A stretch of 14,838 bases of DNA. Source: an uncultured Microbacterium sp. (GTDB taxonomy: Bacteria > Actinomycetota > Actinomycetes > Actinomycetales > Microbacteriaceae). The stretch covers positions 1-14,838 of the forward strand of contig NZ_CALTTX010000061.1 in NCBI RefSeq assembly GCF_943912325.1, in the 5' to 3' direction. The first letter of the stretch is position 1, and each line of letters begins with the position of its first letter. The notes beneath the pieces are model-generated. The model was not told the origin of the DNA and made no database searches. It worked only from the letters and a program-made list of their open reading frames with translations. The translations under genes were made by a program, and so were the position numbers. This document shows positions 14,144 through 14,838 of this stretch, piece after piece.

Positions 14144-14838
14144 ATGACCGAACGACACCTGGACGACGCCGATTGGGCGACCGCCGCCGAGCAGTCGAGC
14201 GATGTCGACGAGAACCAAGAGGGCGACATCCTCGCGGAAGAGATCCGCTCGTCGGGCAACGCCGAGACCGCCGCGGTCCACGTGATCGATGACGAAGACG
14301 ATGTCGACGACTCGTTCGACGACGCCGATGTGGATGACCCCGAGGCTGACGCGATCGTCAACGACGCGCTCGAGATCGATGAGGCATCCGAGGCTGAGGC
14401 GGCCGCCGACGTGCTGGCCGACGACCTCGCTGACGAAGAGGCCGAGCGCGCGGCCGAGAAAGAAGACGAAGTGACGCCCTACGACGGTCCCGACGTAAAC
14501 GGCGAGCCCGACGCTCCCGTGCTCGAGAGCGAGTTCACCGACGAGGTGCGTGCGGCAGACGCCGAGGTCGACGCAGTCGAGGCTGCAGAAGACGCCGCCG
14601 ACGCGGCAACCCCGGCCGACGACGACGCCGAGGTCGACCCGTACGAAGAGTTCCGCCGCGAGCTGCGGACGCTACCCGGCAAGTGGTACGTCATTCACTC
14701 GTACGCGGGCTTCGAGCGCAAGGTGAAGGCCAACATCGAGCAGCGCAAGTCGTCGCTCGAGGTCGAGGATGACATCTACCAGATCGAGGTCCCGATGGAG
14801 GACGTCGTCGAGATCAAGAACGGCCAGCGCAAGATGGT
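14144..14838 (+). CDS. nusG: Transcription termination/antitermination factor NusG, 3' truncated by the window
   Basis: The first 231 codons are present and the gene runs off the right edge. The NGN domain that binds RNA polymerase begins near residue 180 (GKWYVIHSYAGFERKVKANI, then EQRKSSLEVEDDIYQIEVPM). Before it is a low-complexity acidic extension of about 178 residues; I count about 67 Asp/Glu by eye (roughly 37%). Actinobacterial NusG proteins often carry an acidic N-terminal extension, but this is longer than the NGN and KOW domains together usually need. The KOW domain lies beyond the window. The ATG at 14144 has GAAGGA (14131-14136) seven bases upstream. secE-nusG is the conserved pair, with rplK-rplA expected next. 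Confidence 0.95.
   Translation, partial: MTERHLDDADWATAAEQSSDVDENQEGDILAEEIRSSGNAETAAVHVIDDEDDVDDSFDDADVDDPEADAIVNDALEIDEASEAEAAADVLADDLADEEAERAAEKEDEVTPYDGPDVNGEPDAPVLESEFTDEVRAADAEVDAVEAAEDAADAATPADDDAEVDPYEEFRRELRTLPGKWYVIHSYAGFERKVKANIEQRKSSLEVEDDIYQIEVPMEDVVEIKNGQRKM

Overview
The window is high-GC DNA with dense, nearly gap-free coding. Actinobacterial traits include a RamB-type short-chain fatty acyl regulator, a NusG with a very long acidic N-terminus, and apparent leaderless promoters. Frequent GGATGC/GCATCC words suggest Microbacteriaceae (Microbacterium-like); that family assignment is inference from style and synteny, not a search.

Layout. 1-303 (+): C-terminal end of a probable EAL-domain (c-di-GMP phosphodiesterase) protein running in from the left, followed by a strong hairpin. 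195-1880 (-): malate synthase A, divergent from 2045-3544 (+), a RamB/ScfR-family regulator; the spacer holds a TTGCGCAA palindrome and a likely leaderless regulator promoter. 3607-5244 (-): PucR-family regulator. 5343-13532 (+): a six-gene cluster for putrescine/GABA use, in order GABA aminotransferase, putrescine oxidase, tandem universal stress protein, APC-family permease (broken by a one-base frameshift), GabD-type succinate-semialdehyde dehydrogenase, and a second, Sad/GabD1-type aldehyde dehydrogenase. 13684-13756 (+): tRNA-Trp(CCA). 13823-14107 (+): secE. 14144 to the right edge (+): 5' part of nusG.

How the genes fit together. The permease would import a polyamine or amino acid. Putrescine oxidase turns putrescine into 4-aminobutanal; one of the two aldehyde dehydrogenases oxidises that to GABA; GabT converts GABA to succinate semialdehyde; and the other dehydrogenase yields succinate for the TCA cycle. 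The divergent PucR protein is the obvious regulator, and the pucR-gabT spacer contains a 13-bp direct repeat (one mismatch) spaced 31 bp apart, ending right at the predicted gabT -35 element. The adjacent glyoxylate-cycle pair (aceB and its regulator) is a separate carbon-metabolism unit. The right end is core genome (tRNA-Trp-secE-nusG).

I see no phage, insertion sequence, CRISPR or defence genes and no clear new system. The main points of interest are the candidate PucR operator, the permease frameshift, the leaderless promoters, the repeated word after three consecutive stop codons, and the NusG extension. There is no gene-free stretch longer than about 150 bases.
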